Below, piece after piece: positions 1-6,926 of a DNA stretch of 8,352 nucleotides (position 1 is its first letter; each line of letters begins with the position of its first letter). The position numbers and the translations under genes are program-made. The notes beneath the pieces were generated by a model. It was not told the DNA's origin. It made no database searches and worked only from the letters and a program-made list of their open reading frames with translations. The stretch is from Chthonomonadaceae bacterium (GTDB lineage: Bacteria > Armatimonadota > Chthonomonadetes > Chthonomonadales > Chthonomonadaceae), in NCBI GenBank assembly GCA_025355115.1, contig JANXLO010000523.1, forward strand, positions 1 through 8,352. Direction: 5' to 3'.

Positions 1-1296
1 GCCAGGCGAGTGATCGACATCCTGGACTATCGCTTCCATTCAGGCGCGACACGGCTCAAGCTTGGCCTTGTGCGCGCAGGTGAGAGCCTTACACTCTCGC
101 TACGCAAGGGCCTGGACGAGGACGCCGGACTGGGCTTCGAGTTCGACCTCGGGGACAAAGTCCATACCTGCAAGAACAAATGCGTCTTCTGCTTCATCCA
201 CCAGCAGCCCAAAAAGATGCGGAAGTCGCTCTACCTGATGGACGACGATTTCCGGCTCTCCTTCATGCACGGCAACTACGTCACCCTGACGAATCTGTCA
301 CAGGAAGAGTGGGATCGCATACTGGAGCAGCGGCTCTCTCCACTCTATGTCTCCGTCCACGCCACCGACCCCGAGTTGCGCGCTGTCCTTCTGGGGCGCA
401 AAGAGCCGACCCCCGTGCTGCCGCAAATTCGCGTTCTCGCGGATAACCGCATCGACATCCATGCGCAGATCGTTCTCTGCCCCGGCCTGAACGACGGCGA
501 AAACCTGGACAGGACGCTTACGGAGCTTGCGAAAGAGCACAGGTCAGTCACGGAGAAGCGGGCCGGCGTGCCCTCCGTTGCCGTCGTGCCGGTCGGCATG
601 ACTCGCTTCCGGGAGCGGCTGCCCAGTCTTCTTCACGTCGAGCGCGACTACGCCCGGCAGGTGATAACGCAGGTGACGGCTCGCGAAAAGGAGTTCATGG
701 CGACACTGGGCACGCGGTTCGTCTGGCTTGCCGACGAGTGGTACGTCATCGCGGAGCTCCCGATTCCCGCCAAGAGCCACTACGAAGATTTTCCACAGCT
801 TGAGGATGGCATCGGCACGATTCGCCTCTTCCTGGAGAACGCGAAGCAGCTTGATAAGCGCCTCCCCGCGAGCGTGCTTCTCCCCGTCAAAGCGACTCTT
901 GTTACGGCGGAGATGCCTGCCGCCATCGTGCTGGAGTTCGCCGCTCGCCTGAACCGGATCGAGGGCGTCAACATCAATGTCTGCGTCGTGAAGAACGACT
1001 TTTTCGGCGGCGACATCCACATCGCCGGCCTGCTCACCGCGCAGGACATTCTGGCGCAGCTTACGGCTTTCCCCGACCGTCACTCTACGATCTATCTGCC
1101 TGCGATATGCCTGCGCGACGGGACGCTTTTTCTGGATGACGTCACTCTCGAGGAGGCTCGCCTCCAATCGGGGCTCGATCTGCGGGTGACGGGCAACTCC
1201 CCTCGCGACCTTGCGGAGGCCCTCGGCCTGATCCGCGCCGCCCCTGCCCGCGCCTCTTCCTCCGGCTGGAAAATGGAGGAGAGCGTCGTCGGCTAA
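1..1296 (+). CDS. DUF512 / radical-SAM-type Fe-S protein, 5' end outside the window
   Basis: The frame is open from base 1 and ends at TAA 1294-1296. Numbering from the first codon in the window, a CX3CX2C cluster (C57, C61, C64; bases 169-192) matches the 4Fe-4S/SAM-binding pattern of radical SAM enzymes. It is followed by the family-typical segments HGNYVTLTNL, YVSVHATDPELR and CPGLNDGENL. The C-terminal half is the DUF512 domain, with NDFFGGDIHIAGLLT and a later LRDGTLFLDDVTLE. Members usually begin with a PDZ-like domain whose last strand runs into the sequence seen here as VIDILDYRF. The GTG at base 10 is therefore probably an internal valine, and roughly 30-50 N-terminal residues should lie upstream. 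Biochemical function is not established; a radical SAM reaction is inferred from the cysteines. The gene lies 32 bases upstream of ppk1 on the same strand, so co-transcription is possible. Confidence 0.94.
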   Translation, partial: ARRVIDILDYRFHSGATRLKLGLVRAGESLTLSLRKGLDEDAGLGFEFDLGDKVHTCKNKCVFCFIHQQPKKMRKSLYLMDDDFRLSFMHGNYVTLTNLSQEEWDRILEQRLSPLYVSVHATDPELRAVLLGRKEPTPVLPQIRVLADNRIDIHAQIVLCPGLNDGENLDRTLTELAKEHRSVTEKRAGVPSVAVVPVGMTRFRERLPSLLHVERDYARQVITQVTAREKEFMATLGTRFVWLADEWYVIAELPIPAKSHYEDFPQLEDGIGTIRLFLENAKQLDKRLPASVLLPVKATLVTAEMPAAIVLEFAARLNRIEGVNINVCVVKNDFFGGDIHIAGLLTAQDILAQLTAFPDRHSTIYLPAICLRDGTLFLDDVTLEEARLQSGLDLRVTGNSPRDLAEALGLIRAAPARASSSGWKMEESVVG

Positions 1297-1328
1297 AATC
1301 CACGCGAAAGCAGGAGCCTACACCTTAA

Positions 1329-3443
1329 ATGGTCACCTCATCGAAGTCGTCGGACGCAACCACCCCCCGACGCAGTTCCCCCAACGGCAGGTTGCGCACG
1401 GTGCGCCCGCCCCACGAACAGTTTTTCAATCGGGAACTTAGCTGGCTGGATTTCAACGCCCGCGTGTTGGAGGAGGCGCAGAACCCGGAGCATCCCCTGC
1501 TCGAGCGCCTCAAGTTTCTCGCGATCTTCAGCAATAACCTGGACGAGTTCTTCATGGTGCATGTCCCCGGGATGCATCAGCGGGTGCGGGAGCAGTCGGA
1601 TGGCCACTCCATCGAGCGCGCTCTAGCTACAACGCTGCACGGCATCAAGGAGAAAGTCGGCCCAATGTTGGCCGCTCATTTCTGCTGCTTTCGCGATCTG
1701 CTGCCCCAGTTGTCCCAGCACGGCATCCACATTCTGCGCTACGCCGACCTGACGCCCAAGCAGAAGGCGATGATGGAGGACTATTTCGAGCGCGCCGTCT
1801 TCCCTGTCCTCACACCGCTTGCCGTCGACCCTGGTCACCCGTTCCCCTACATCTCCAACCTGAGCCTCAGCCTCGCGCTTCAGGTGCACGATCCCGTCAC
1901 CGGCCTCAACCGATTCGCCCGCGTCAAAGTCCCTATCGGCAGCGTCCTGCCCCGCCTCGTCTCGTTGGGAGGCGGCTGGAATTTCGTGCTGCTCGAGGAG
2001 GTCATTGCCGCGCATATCGGGCGTCTCTTCTCCGGCATGGAAGTGAAGGCCTGTCACCCTTTCCGCGTCACCCGCAACGCGGACCTGGAGCTTCAGGAGG
2101 AGGGCACAGACGACCTGATGGAGATGATCGAGGAGCGGCTGTCGCGGCGCAGGTTCGGGGAGCTGGTGCGTCTGGAGATCACGCAGTCGATGCCGGAGGA
2201 GATTCGACGGGTCATCATGGAGGAGCTGGACGCGCAGGAGGAGGAGGTCTATGTCGTGGACGGCCCGCTCAATATGTCCGACTTCTTCTCGATCACGAGC
2301 ATAGACATTCCCGAGCTGCGCTTCACCCCCTTCACGCCCGGCATTGTCCCAGCCTTGCGCGGCAATGCGGATATCTTTGCTGCAATCCGCCACGGTGACG
2401 TCCTGCTCCACCATCCCTACCAGTCCTTCGGCAGCGTCGTAGAGTTCCTGCGGCGGGCGGCGGAGGATCCCCATGTGCTGGCCATAAAGCACACGCTCTA
2501 CCGGACTTCCGGCGACTCCCCCATCCTGGCGGCCCTCGTCGATGCGGCGGACAACGGCAAGCAGGTGGCGTGCGTGGTAGAGCTGAAGGCGCGATTCGAC
2601 GAGGCCAACAACATCACCTGGGCCAAGCAGTTGGAGCGGGCAGGCGTCCACGTCGTCTACGGGCTGATCGGCCTCAAGACGCATTGCAAAGTCACCCTGG
2701 TAGTCAGGCGTGAAGAGGACGGCATCCGGCGCTATGTGCACGTGGGCACGGGCAACTACAACCCCAAGACCGCGACGATCTACACGGACATCGGCCTGCT
2801 GACCTGCGACCCGGAGTTCGGCGCGGACGCCACCGACCTGTTCAATCTCCTTACCGGCTATTCCCGTCAGGATGTCTTCCGACATTTCCTCGTCGCGCCG
2901 GTGACGATGCGCAAGCGGATGGTCGCCATGATCGAGCGCGAGGCCAGCCTGCACACGGCGGAGAGGCCAGGCCGCATCATCGCGAAGATGAACTCGCTGG
3001 TGGACGTGGAGATGATCAGCGCCCTCTATGCGGCCTCGCAAAAAGGCGTTCAGATCGACCTCATCATACGCGGAATGTGCTGCCTGCGACCCGGCATGCC
3101 AGGCCTCTCGGAGAACATTCGAGTCATGAGCATCGTCGGCCGCTTCCTCGAGCATAGCCGCATCTTCTACTTCCAGAACGGCAACGACCACGACGAGGAG
3201 ATCTATATCGGCAGCGCCGACTGGATGACCCGCAACCTCGACAGACGCATCGAAGTGATCGTGCCAATCCGTGAGCCCGCCCTCTGCAACTCCCTCAAAA
3301 AAGACGTACTGGAACTCCTCCTTACGGACAATGTACAGGCCTGGGATCTGCACTCCGACGGAACCTACGTTCGCCGCCATCCCACCCAACCCTCGGACAG
3401 AATCAACACTCAAATGATCCTATTAGCCCAGCAGTCGCAGTAA
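1329..3443 (+). CDS. ppk1: Polyphosphate kinase 1
   Basis: This enzyme reversibly transfers the gamma-phosphate of ATP to a growing inorganic polyphosphate chain through a phosphohistidine. At 704 residues it is close to E. coli Ppk (688) and appears complete. The N-terminal domain carries FFNRELSWLDFNARVLEEA (32-50) and SNNLDEFFMVHV (68-79); N70 aligns with E. coli N45. The catalytic core has YRTSGDSPI and ELKARFDEANNI, where R392 and R422 match the E. coli Mg-binding R375 and R405. The phosphorylated histidine is H452 in LKTHCK (E. coli H435) and the second catalytic histidine is H609 in LEHSRIFYF (E. coli H592). The conserved HVGTGNYNPKTATIYTD and IYIGSADWMTRNLDRRIEV are also present. The first 28 residues are a Ser/Thr/Pro/Arg-rich extension absent from E. 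coli. AGGAG at 1312-1316 lies 12 bases before the ATG, slightly far, but no better start is visible. No ppx or phoU gene is nearby. Confidence 0.98.
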   Translation: MVTSSKSSDATTPRRSSPNGRLRTVRPPHEQFFNRELSWLDFNARVLEEAQNPEHPLLERLKFLAIFSNNLDEFFMVHVPGMHQRVREQSDGHSIERALATTLHGIKEKVGPMLAAHFCCFRDLLPQLSQHGIHILRYADLTPKQKAMMEDYFERAVFPVLTPLAVDPGHPFPYISNLSLSLALQVHDPVTGLNRFARVKVPIGSVLPRLVSLGGGWNFVLLEEVIAAHIGRLFSGMEVKACHPFRVTRNADLELQEEGTDDLMEMIEERLSRRRFGELVRLEITQSMPEEIRRVIMEELDAQEEEVYVVDGPLNMSDFFSITSIDIPELRFTPFTPGIVPALRGNADIFAAIRHGDVLLHHPYQSFGSVVEFLRRAAEDPHVLAIKHTLYRTSGDSPILAALVDAADNGKQVACVVELKARFDEANNITWAKQLERAGVHVVYGLIGLKTHCKVTLVVRREEDGIRRYVHVGTGNYNPKTATIYTDIGLLTCDPEFGADATDLFNLLTGYSRQDVFRHFLVAPVTMRKRMVAMIEREASLHTAERPGRIIAKMNSLVDVEMISALYAASQKGVQIDLIIRGMCCLRPGMPGLSENIRVMSIVGRFLEHSRIFYFQNGNDHDEEIYIGSADWMTRNLDRRIEVIVPIREPALCNSLKKDVLELLLTDNVQAWDLHSDGTYVRRHPTQPSDRINTQMILLAQQSQ

Positions 3444-3509
3444 GCAACCCCTGTCGTATCAACCAAGCACTATCAGAATCGAACTCAGTCGCGTTGAAAG
3501 GCTAAATGG

Positions 3510-5135
3510 ATGAGCAAGCGGAAGCGACAATTGCGCGGCTGTCTGATATTACTTATGCTTATCGTGGGGTTTCCCTGCCTGATCGTGTGGCGTGAGCTTC
3601 GACAGAACAGGCTTGACGTCCAGCTCATAGCGGCAGTCAAGCAAGTGCAGGAGATCGAGGATAGGGACTATGATGTTGATTACGATAGAGACGGGCGCGT
3701 TCGCGAAGGGCGGAGGCTTCAGATTCTGAAGGCGGAAGCCAGTGTCATTCGGCTGCTGAGTGAAGGCGCTGACCCGAATGCGCGCGACTTCGTGTTCGTT
3801 CGAGGCACGCTGCTGGAGGAGGTGAAGCGGCATCTGAAGCGGATGTTCAAAGGCCGCTCCAACGCCGATTCCTCGGCTCGATCCGCGCTAGGTATCGCCG
3901 TTCAGACCGACGAAACGAAAATCGCAGTCGCGCTTTTGAAGGCGAAGGCGCGAAACGTTAACGCAACAATTGAATCCGATGTCGGCAACGAAGACCCCAC
4001 CCCGCTCCTCAATCTTGCCGCGATGAAAGGCAATCTGGAGATCGTAAAGGAGTTGTGCGCCCATGGAGCTGATCTCAGCCTGCTCAACTCGAGCAAAGAG
4101 AGTGCTCTCGAGTGCGCGCTGCTCGGAAACGGCAGATACACCATGGGTTTGCGCTGGGAAGCGGAGGTTCCGGAGGCTATTCAGATCAGCCTCCGGACGA
4201 AGATTTTTCACCTCCTCCTAACTCGGGGAGCCAGCTATGACCCTAATTCGAAGATTGCTTACTTGCTTCTGAGGGCAGCGACGGAAGGCAAGTTCAGCGA
4301 GATTGCGAATGAGCTTCTCGCGGCGGGCGTGCCTCCAAATCCAAAGCCGGAATGGATCAGTTATGGAAAGACCTACAGTCCGCTGCACTGGGCGATATCT
4401 AACGATGACGTACCTCTCGCAGATCTCTTGTTCAGTCACGGAGCTTCGGCGACGGACAGGAACCCGGAGCCACCCATGCTCTGCCTTCAGAGTCCAGAGA
4501 TGGGAAGATTGCTGCTGAGGCATGGTGCGGACATTAATGCGATAAGAGGACACCGGAAGCGCAGCGGCGAGAATGCGCTGAGTGCCGCTTGCAGAAGCGG
4601 AAACGCGAAGACGGTCTTGTTTTTGATCGAGCACGGCATGAAAGTGAACCCTGGAGGAGCGCAGGATTTCAGCCCGATCGAGGAGGCGGCGCAGTTCGGC
4701 AACACCGAGACGGTGTTGCTGCTTCTGAGGCACGGTGCGAAGTTCGGCCCTAAGTCCCCCGGAGCAGATGCACTCTGGTACGCCATCGAGGCGCAGAAGT
4801 TCGACATCGCGAAGCAACTCCTCCGCTATGGTGCCGCCGTAAACGCTCAATCAGGGTGCCCGCTTATGGCGGCAGTCGATGCGGGCGACCCGGAAATGGT
4901 GCGTGAGCTTCTGAAGCGCGGTGCAAAGGTCAACGCTTCCAGGGGCGAGGCACTGCAAATGGCTTGCCAGGAGTGCGATGAGGATGTCGTCAAGATTCTC
5001 CTCAACCATGGCGCAAATGCCTCCGCACGATGGCAGGGCGAGACCCTCATCCAGGTTGCGAAGGGAGGGGCAGAGACCCCGGGTGATGCGGACGGGATTA
5101 TTGAGATGCTGAAAGCACATGGCGCAAAGCGGTAG
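3510..5135 (+). CDS. Membrane-anchored ankyrin-repeat protein, 541 aa
   Basis: The N-terminus is basic (MSKRKRQLR) and is followed by one hydrophobic segment at about residues 11-27. This suggests a signal anchor with the rest exported; positive-inside topology supports this but does not prove it. A charged linker (about 45-70) contains D57-Y-D59-R-D61-G62. From about residue 74 to the end lie some 12 ankyrin-type repeats of about 33 residues. They are recognisable by their second-helix endings: LLSEGADPNARD, LCAHGADLS, LLFSHGASATD, LLRHGADINA, LIEHGMKVN, LLRHGAKFG, LLRYGAAVNA, LLKRGAKVNA and LLNHGANASA, closing with MLKAHGAKR. Ankyrin stacks bind proteins; the partner is unknown and no catalytic domain is seen. 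GAAAGG at 3496-3501 lies 8 bases before the ATG and supports this start. An ATG at 3506 is out of frame. The gene starts 66 bases after ppk1, and I see no clear terminator hairpin between them. Confidence 0.9.
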   Translation: MSKRKRQLRGCLILLMLIVGFPCLIVWRELRQNRLDVQLIAAVKQVQEIEDRDYDVDYDRDGRVREGRRLQILKAEASVIRLLSEGADPNARDFVFVRGTLLEEVKRHLKRMFKGRSNADSSARSALGIAVQTDETKIAVALLKAKARNVNATIESDVGNEDPTPLLNLAAMKGNLEIVKELCAHGADLSLLNSSKESALECALLGNGRYTMGLRWEAEVPEAIQISLRTKIFHLLLTRGASYDPNSKIAYLLLRAATEGKFSEIANELLAAGVPPNPKPEWISYGKTYSPLHWAISNDDVPLADLLFSHGASATDRNPEPPMLCLQSPEMGRLLLRHGADINAIRGHRKRSGENALSAACRSGNAKTVLFLIEHGMKVNPGGAQDFSPIEEAAQFGNTETVLLLLRHGAKFGPKSPGADALWYAIEAQKFDIAKQLLRYGAAVNAQSGCPLMAAVDAGDPEMVRELLKRGAKVNASRGEALQMACQECDEDVVKILLNHGANASARWQGETLIQVAKGGAETPGDADGIIEMLKAHGAKR

Positions 5136-5226
5136 CCCTGCGAGGTATCAGGCGTTCTGTTTGACTTCCATATTGTGATGAAAGGTGGCCAATGGGTTGT
5201 CCTTTACACCCAGTGATGACTGGGAA

Positions 5227-5369
5227 GACTCACACCAAGACACAAAGCCACAAAGAGGAGGGAGAGAAAGCCAGCATATTTTGCTCGACGCCCGCCCGAT
5301 AGCAACACTGTTGATACGCTTTTGCATCTCTTCTACATTCCTTTGTGGCTTTGTGTCTTGGTGTGAGTC
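5227..5369. repeat. 143-bp element with perfect 29-bp inverted terminal repeats
   Basis: Bases 5227-5255 (beginning GACTCACACCAAGACACAAA) are the exact reverse complement of 5341-5369 (ending TTGTGTCTTGGTGTGAGTC). The arms are 29 bp without mismatch and enclose 85 bases with no convincing gene. The arms could fold into a long hairpin in RNA. The core CACCAAGACACAAAG resembles a short repeat that I recall as common in intergenic DNA of several environmental phyla, where it produces spurious peptides containing HQDTKPQR-like strings; that recollection needs a database check. No target-site duplication is evident at the ends. The element may be a MITE-like mobile repeat or two opposed copies of a shorter repeat. 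It occupies the middle of the non-coding stretch 5136-5516, in which I see nothing else apart from the ribosome binding site near the right end. Confidence 0.85.
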
Positions 5370-5504
5370 CTCCTCTTTCCGAGCTGAACTAGGGCCAGCG
5401 TCTGTCGTGGCTACTGCAAAGCGCCGAGCATCACTGAGCATCAACCGAAATTCTGGCATCAGCGAAAAGAGAGTCGCTGAACGGCCCACCAAACAATATC
5501 GTAC

Positions 5505-5510
5505 AGGAGA
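5505..5510 (+). promoter_or_regulatory. Ribosome binding site deciding a TTG start
   Basis: AGGAGA lies 6 bases before the TTG at 5517. No in-frame ATG lies near this position, and the next candidate, the GTG at 5535-5537, would be about 24 bases away. The TTG is therefore preferred as the start of the following gene. Confidence 0.6.
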
Positions 5511-5516
5511 CAGCCA

Positions 5517-5978
5517 TTGTTTAGCCGAAGCCGAGTGAAACAACTGGTGCGGAGAAGCGGGCGGAGGCGATTCATTTTCGCCTGCATTAGCCTGTTTGCG
5601 CTCTATTGTGGATTCTTGGCGCTGATGAAATCTGGCGTTGGGGAGCAGGTTTTTATCAAGTCCCATACCGCAGTCGTGGTAAATGGGGTGCCGTGCGACG
5701 TTATGATGAGCCTCAACGGGAAAAACTTCTTCGTCCATGTTCCGTACGACAGAGTCTACTATGTTAAAGGTTATCAAATGAAGATGGCAGCGGCAGGCAT
5801 ATCTGATCATACGCCAAGTGTTCTATTTTTTCATCAAGGTCAGGTTGCCCTTGACGGAACAGATGGGAAAGTGGATCATTTCAACGCACATCTTACGCGC
5901 ACTGAGCACTTCATTACTTTCTGGACGATGCCCGTGCGAGGGAAGAAGCCGTCATATCGGATCACTATTGATCTGTAG
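5517..5978 (+). CDS. Small membrane-anchored protein of unknown family, 153 aa
   Basis: I do not recognise this family. The N-terminus is strongly basic (seven Arg and Lys in the first 18 residues), followed by a hydrophobic segment at about residues 19-37 (FIFACISLFALYCGFLALM). This predicts a single-pass signal anchor with an outside domain of about 115 residues. That domain alternates hydrophobic and polar residues in several stretches (TAVVVNGVPCDVMMSLNG, NFFVHVPYDRVYYV, PSVLFFHQGQVALDG, HFITFWTMPV, YRITIDL), suggesting a beta-rich fold. A single cysteine (C60) lies in it. The TTG start is chosen on the AGGAGA at 5505-5510. The opposite strand also has a long open frame here, but it runs through the inverted repeat and lacks an anchor or motif, so the plus strand is preferred. 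It is separated from the ankyrin gene by 381 bases and probably has its own promoter, which I could not locate. Confidence 0.6.
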   Translation: MFSRSRVKQLVRRSGRRRFIFACISLFALYCGFLALMKSGVGEQVFIKSHTAVVVNGVPCDVMMSLNGKNFFVHVPYDRVYYVKGYQMKMAAAGISDHTPSVLFFHQGQVALDGTDGKVDHFNAHLTRTEHFITFWTMPVRGKKPSYRITIDL

Positions 5979-6031
5979 CCAGAGGACCCGCAATCTCGCT
6001 GACGTCGGTGACGACTGCACCGATAGGGACG

Positions 6032-6316
6032 CTATTCAAGGGGAGTATTGCCCCATATCGCTCCCGCGCGGCCGTCTCTCAGCATACGATCGGTGTCGGA
6101 GGCATACGTATAACGCTTCCCCTTTTGGCGTTCGGCTATCATCTGCAGGGCGGCGAGCATCCCTTCATTTGGCCTGAATTGAGGCATATCGTCCGCGTCG
6201 TGAGCAAGCTGAATATGCACTTTGTCACCGGGCTTCAAATGCAGTGCCTCGGCCTCAGTGGGCGGCGCCAGCAGCAATCATGCTTTCACCTCTGCCGTGT
6301 AGTGGATCATCGTCAT
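6032..6316 (-). pseudogene. VapB/AbrB-like antitoxin gene with in-frame stop at codon 13
   Basis: Read from ATG 6316-6314, the frame gives MTMIHYTAEVKA, then TGA (6280-6278), then continues in the same frame for 81 codons to TAG at 6034-6032. The part after the stop contains PPTEAEALHLKPGDKVHIQL, which fits the swapped-hairpin DNA-binding fold of SpoVT/AbrB-type antitoxins (LxLKPGDKVxI). It also has a C-terminal tail ending with SDTDRMLRDGRAGAIWG, like the toxin-binding tails of VapB-type antitoxins. The start has a GGAGG Shine-Dalgarno (6330-6326, 9 bases away) and a good promoter, so only the stop codon looks broken. Translation could restart at TTG 6277-6275, with GAGGTG at 6292-6287 as a possible site, giving an 81-residue protein without the first strand. 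No intact toxin gene follows. The family call rests on motif recall. Confidence 0.62.
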
Positions 6317-6325
6317 ATGGCTCAA

Positions 6326-6330
6326 CCTCC
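6326..6330 (-). promoter_or_regulatory. Ribosome binding site of the antitoxin-like gene
   Basis: GGAGG on the minus strand lies 9 bases before ATG 6316-6314. This supports translation having originally begun upstream of the in-frame TGA rather than at the TTG after it. Confidence 0.6.
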
Positions 6331-6346
6331 GGTGTCATCTCCCTCC

Positions 6347-6375
6347 ATTATAGCACGAGTCATTTTGGTGGTCAG
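6347..6375 (-). promoter_or_regulatory. Extended -10 promoter reading into the antitoxin-like gene
   Basis: On the minus strand TGCTATAAT gives a perfect -10 hexamer (6352-6347) with the extended TGn element directly before it. CTGACC (6375-6370) lies 17 bases upstream and matches 4 of 6 bases of the -35 consensus. Transcription would start near 6340, leaving a leader of about 25 bases that includes the GGAGG site. This is the clearest sigma-70-type promoter in the window. Confidence 0.6.
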
Positions 6376-6524
6376 AGGCGGGATGACCAATAAAAGCATG
6401 ATCCGAACCGAGGTTGCTGAGCATTGAGACACCTCCTCTGGCCCGATCCAAGAGGTGCCCGTGCCCGCGCTAGTAGGAACCGGTCACCCGTTCGTTTGGA
6501 TGCTCGAGAGTGTAGCGACTATTC

Positions 6525-6531
6525 AAGGAGG
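6525..6531 (+). promoter_or_regulatory. Strong ribosome binding site of the TPR protein gene
   Basis: AAGGAGG ends 5 bases before the ATG at 6537. It is the best Shine-Dalgarno match on the plus strand of the accessory region and fixes the start of the following gene. Confidence 0.7.
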
Positions 6532-6536
6532 CAGAC

Positions 6537-6926
6537 ATGAGAATCCTAATTTACAGAAAACAGCTACTTCTTCCAACGGTAGCGTTTTTCAACATATTTT
6601 GCCTCGGCGGGTGCTTCGCCATCGTGCGTTATGTCGACGGGCAGGACCTAGAGTATTGGGAAGAATTTACCCCTGAGCAAGCGGCGCAATGGGTTCAACG
6701 GGAGCCAAATAATAGCTCTGCCCGTGCTGTTTATGGGATGCATTTGTGGCACCAAAAGACGTACGACGGAGCTATCGTTCAATTCAGATATGAAGCAATG
6801 CTCGATCCGAATAACTCCACGCCACCTGAGCATGTCGCAGAGGTACTTGAAGAACAAGGCAACGTGCATACAGCTTTGCAGGAATGGGCCATTGTCGAAC
6901 GACTGGCTCCAAAAGGCAGCAGGTGA
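6537..6926 (+). CDS. Small TPR-like protein with lipoprotein-like signal, 129 aa
   Basis: The N-terminus has basic residues (R2, R7, K8), then a hydrophobic stretch (about 9-23) and the lipobox-like tetrad L23-G24-G25-C26. Export and lipid attachment at C26 are plausible, though an uncleaved anchor cannot be excluded. After a short acidic linker with WEEFTPEQAAQWVQREPNN come two helical hairpins in TPR style. The first is about 61-94 (ARAVYGMHLWHQKTYDGAIV, with DPNN at its end). The second is about 95-127 (PEHVAEVLEEQGNVHTALQE, then a terminal helix reaching LAPKG). TPR proteins act as protein-binding scaffolds; no partner or enzyme domain is seen. The start is fixed by AAGGAGG at 6525-6531. 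The TGA at 6924-6926 may be premature, because one extra base in the A-run 6911-6914 would open the frame to 6970. The upstream stretch 6317-6536 holds only the divergent antitoxin promoter and leader. Confidence 0.7.
   Translation: MRILIYRKQLLLPTVAFFNIFCLGGCFAIVRYVDGQDLEYWEEFTPEQAAQWVQREPNNSSARAVYGMHLWHQKTYDGAIVQFRYEAMLDPNNSTPPEHVAEVLEEQGNVHTALQEWAIVERLAPKGSR

Noticed and set aside
10..12. GTG at base 10 as the start of the DUF512 protein
   Set aside because: The frame is open upstream to base 1, and family members have a PDZ-like segment before this point. The sequence VIDILDYRF corresponds to an internal stretch, so the gene is treated as cut by the window edge.
544..1167. 207-codon minus-strand frame opposite the DUF512 gene
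   Set aside because: It is an antisense shadow with no motif and no ribosome binding site that I can support.
1623..3413. 596-codon open frame on the minus strand opposite ppk1
   Set aside because: It lies wholly opposite a clear ppk1 gene. Its residue composition (rich in His, Asp, Val, Arg without motifs) is typical of the antisense shadow of GC-rich coding DNA.
4218..4850. 210-codon minus-strand frame opposite the ankyrin gene
   Set aside because: It is the shadow of the repeated ankyrin coding sequence, and the plus-strand repeats explain the region.
5185..5538. 117-codon plus-strand frame through the inverted repeat
   Set aside because: It consists largely of translated repeat arms (again HQDTKPQR) and flanking non-coding DNA.
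5148..5810. 220-codon minus-strand frame across the inverted repeat and the orphan gene
   Set aside because: It reads through the repeat, giving the spurious HQDTKPQR string, and has no fold or motif. The plus-strand gene at 5517 has a better start and an anchor.
6008..6427. 139-codon plus-strand frame opposite the antitoxin-like gene
   Set aside because: The minus strand there has a recognisable AbrB-like motif, promoter and ribosome binding site; the plus-strand frame has none.
6430..6457. Imperfect hairpin CACCTCCTCT...AGAGGTG between the antitoxin remnant and the TPR gene
   Set aside because: The stem needs bulges and has no T-run. It could be a weak structure but is not supportable as a terminator or operator.
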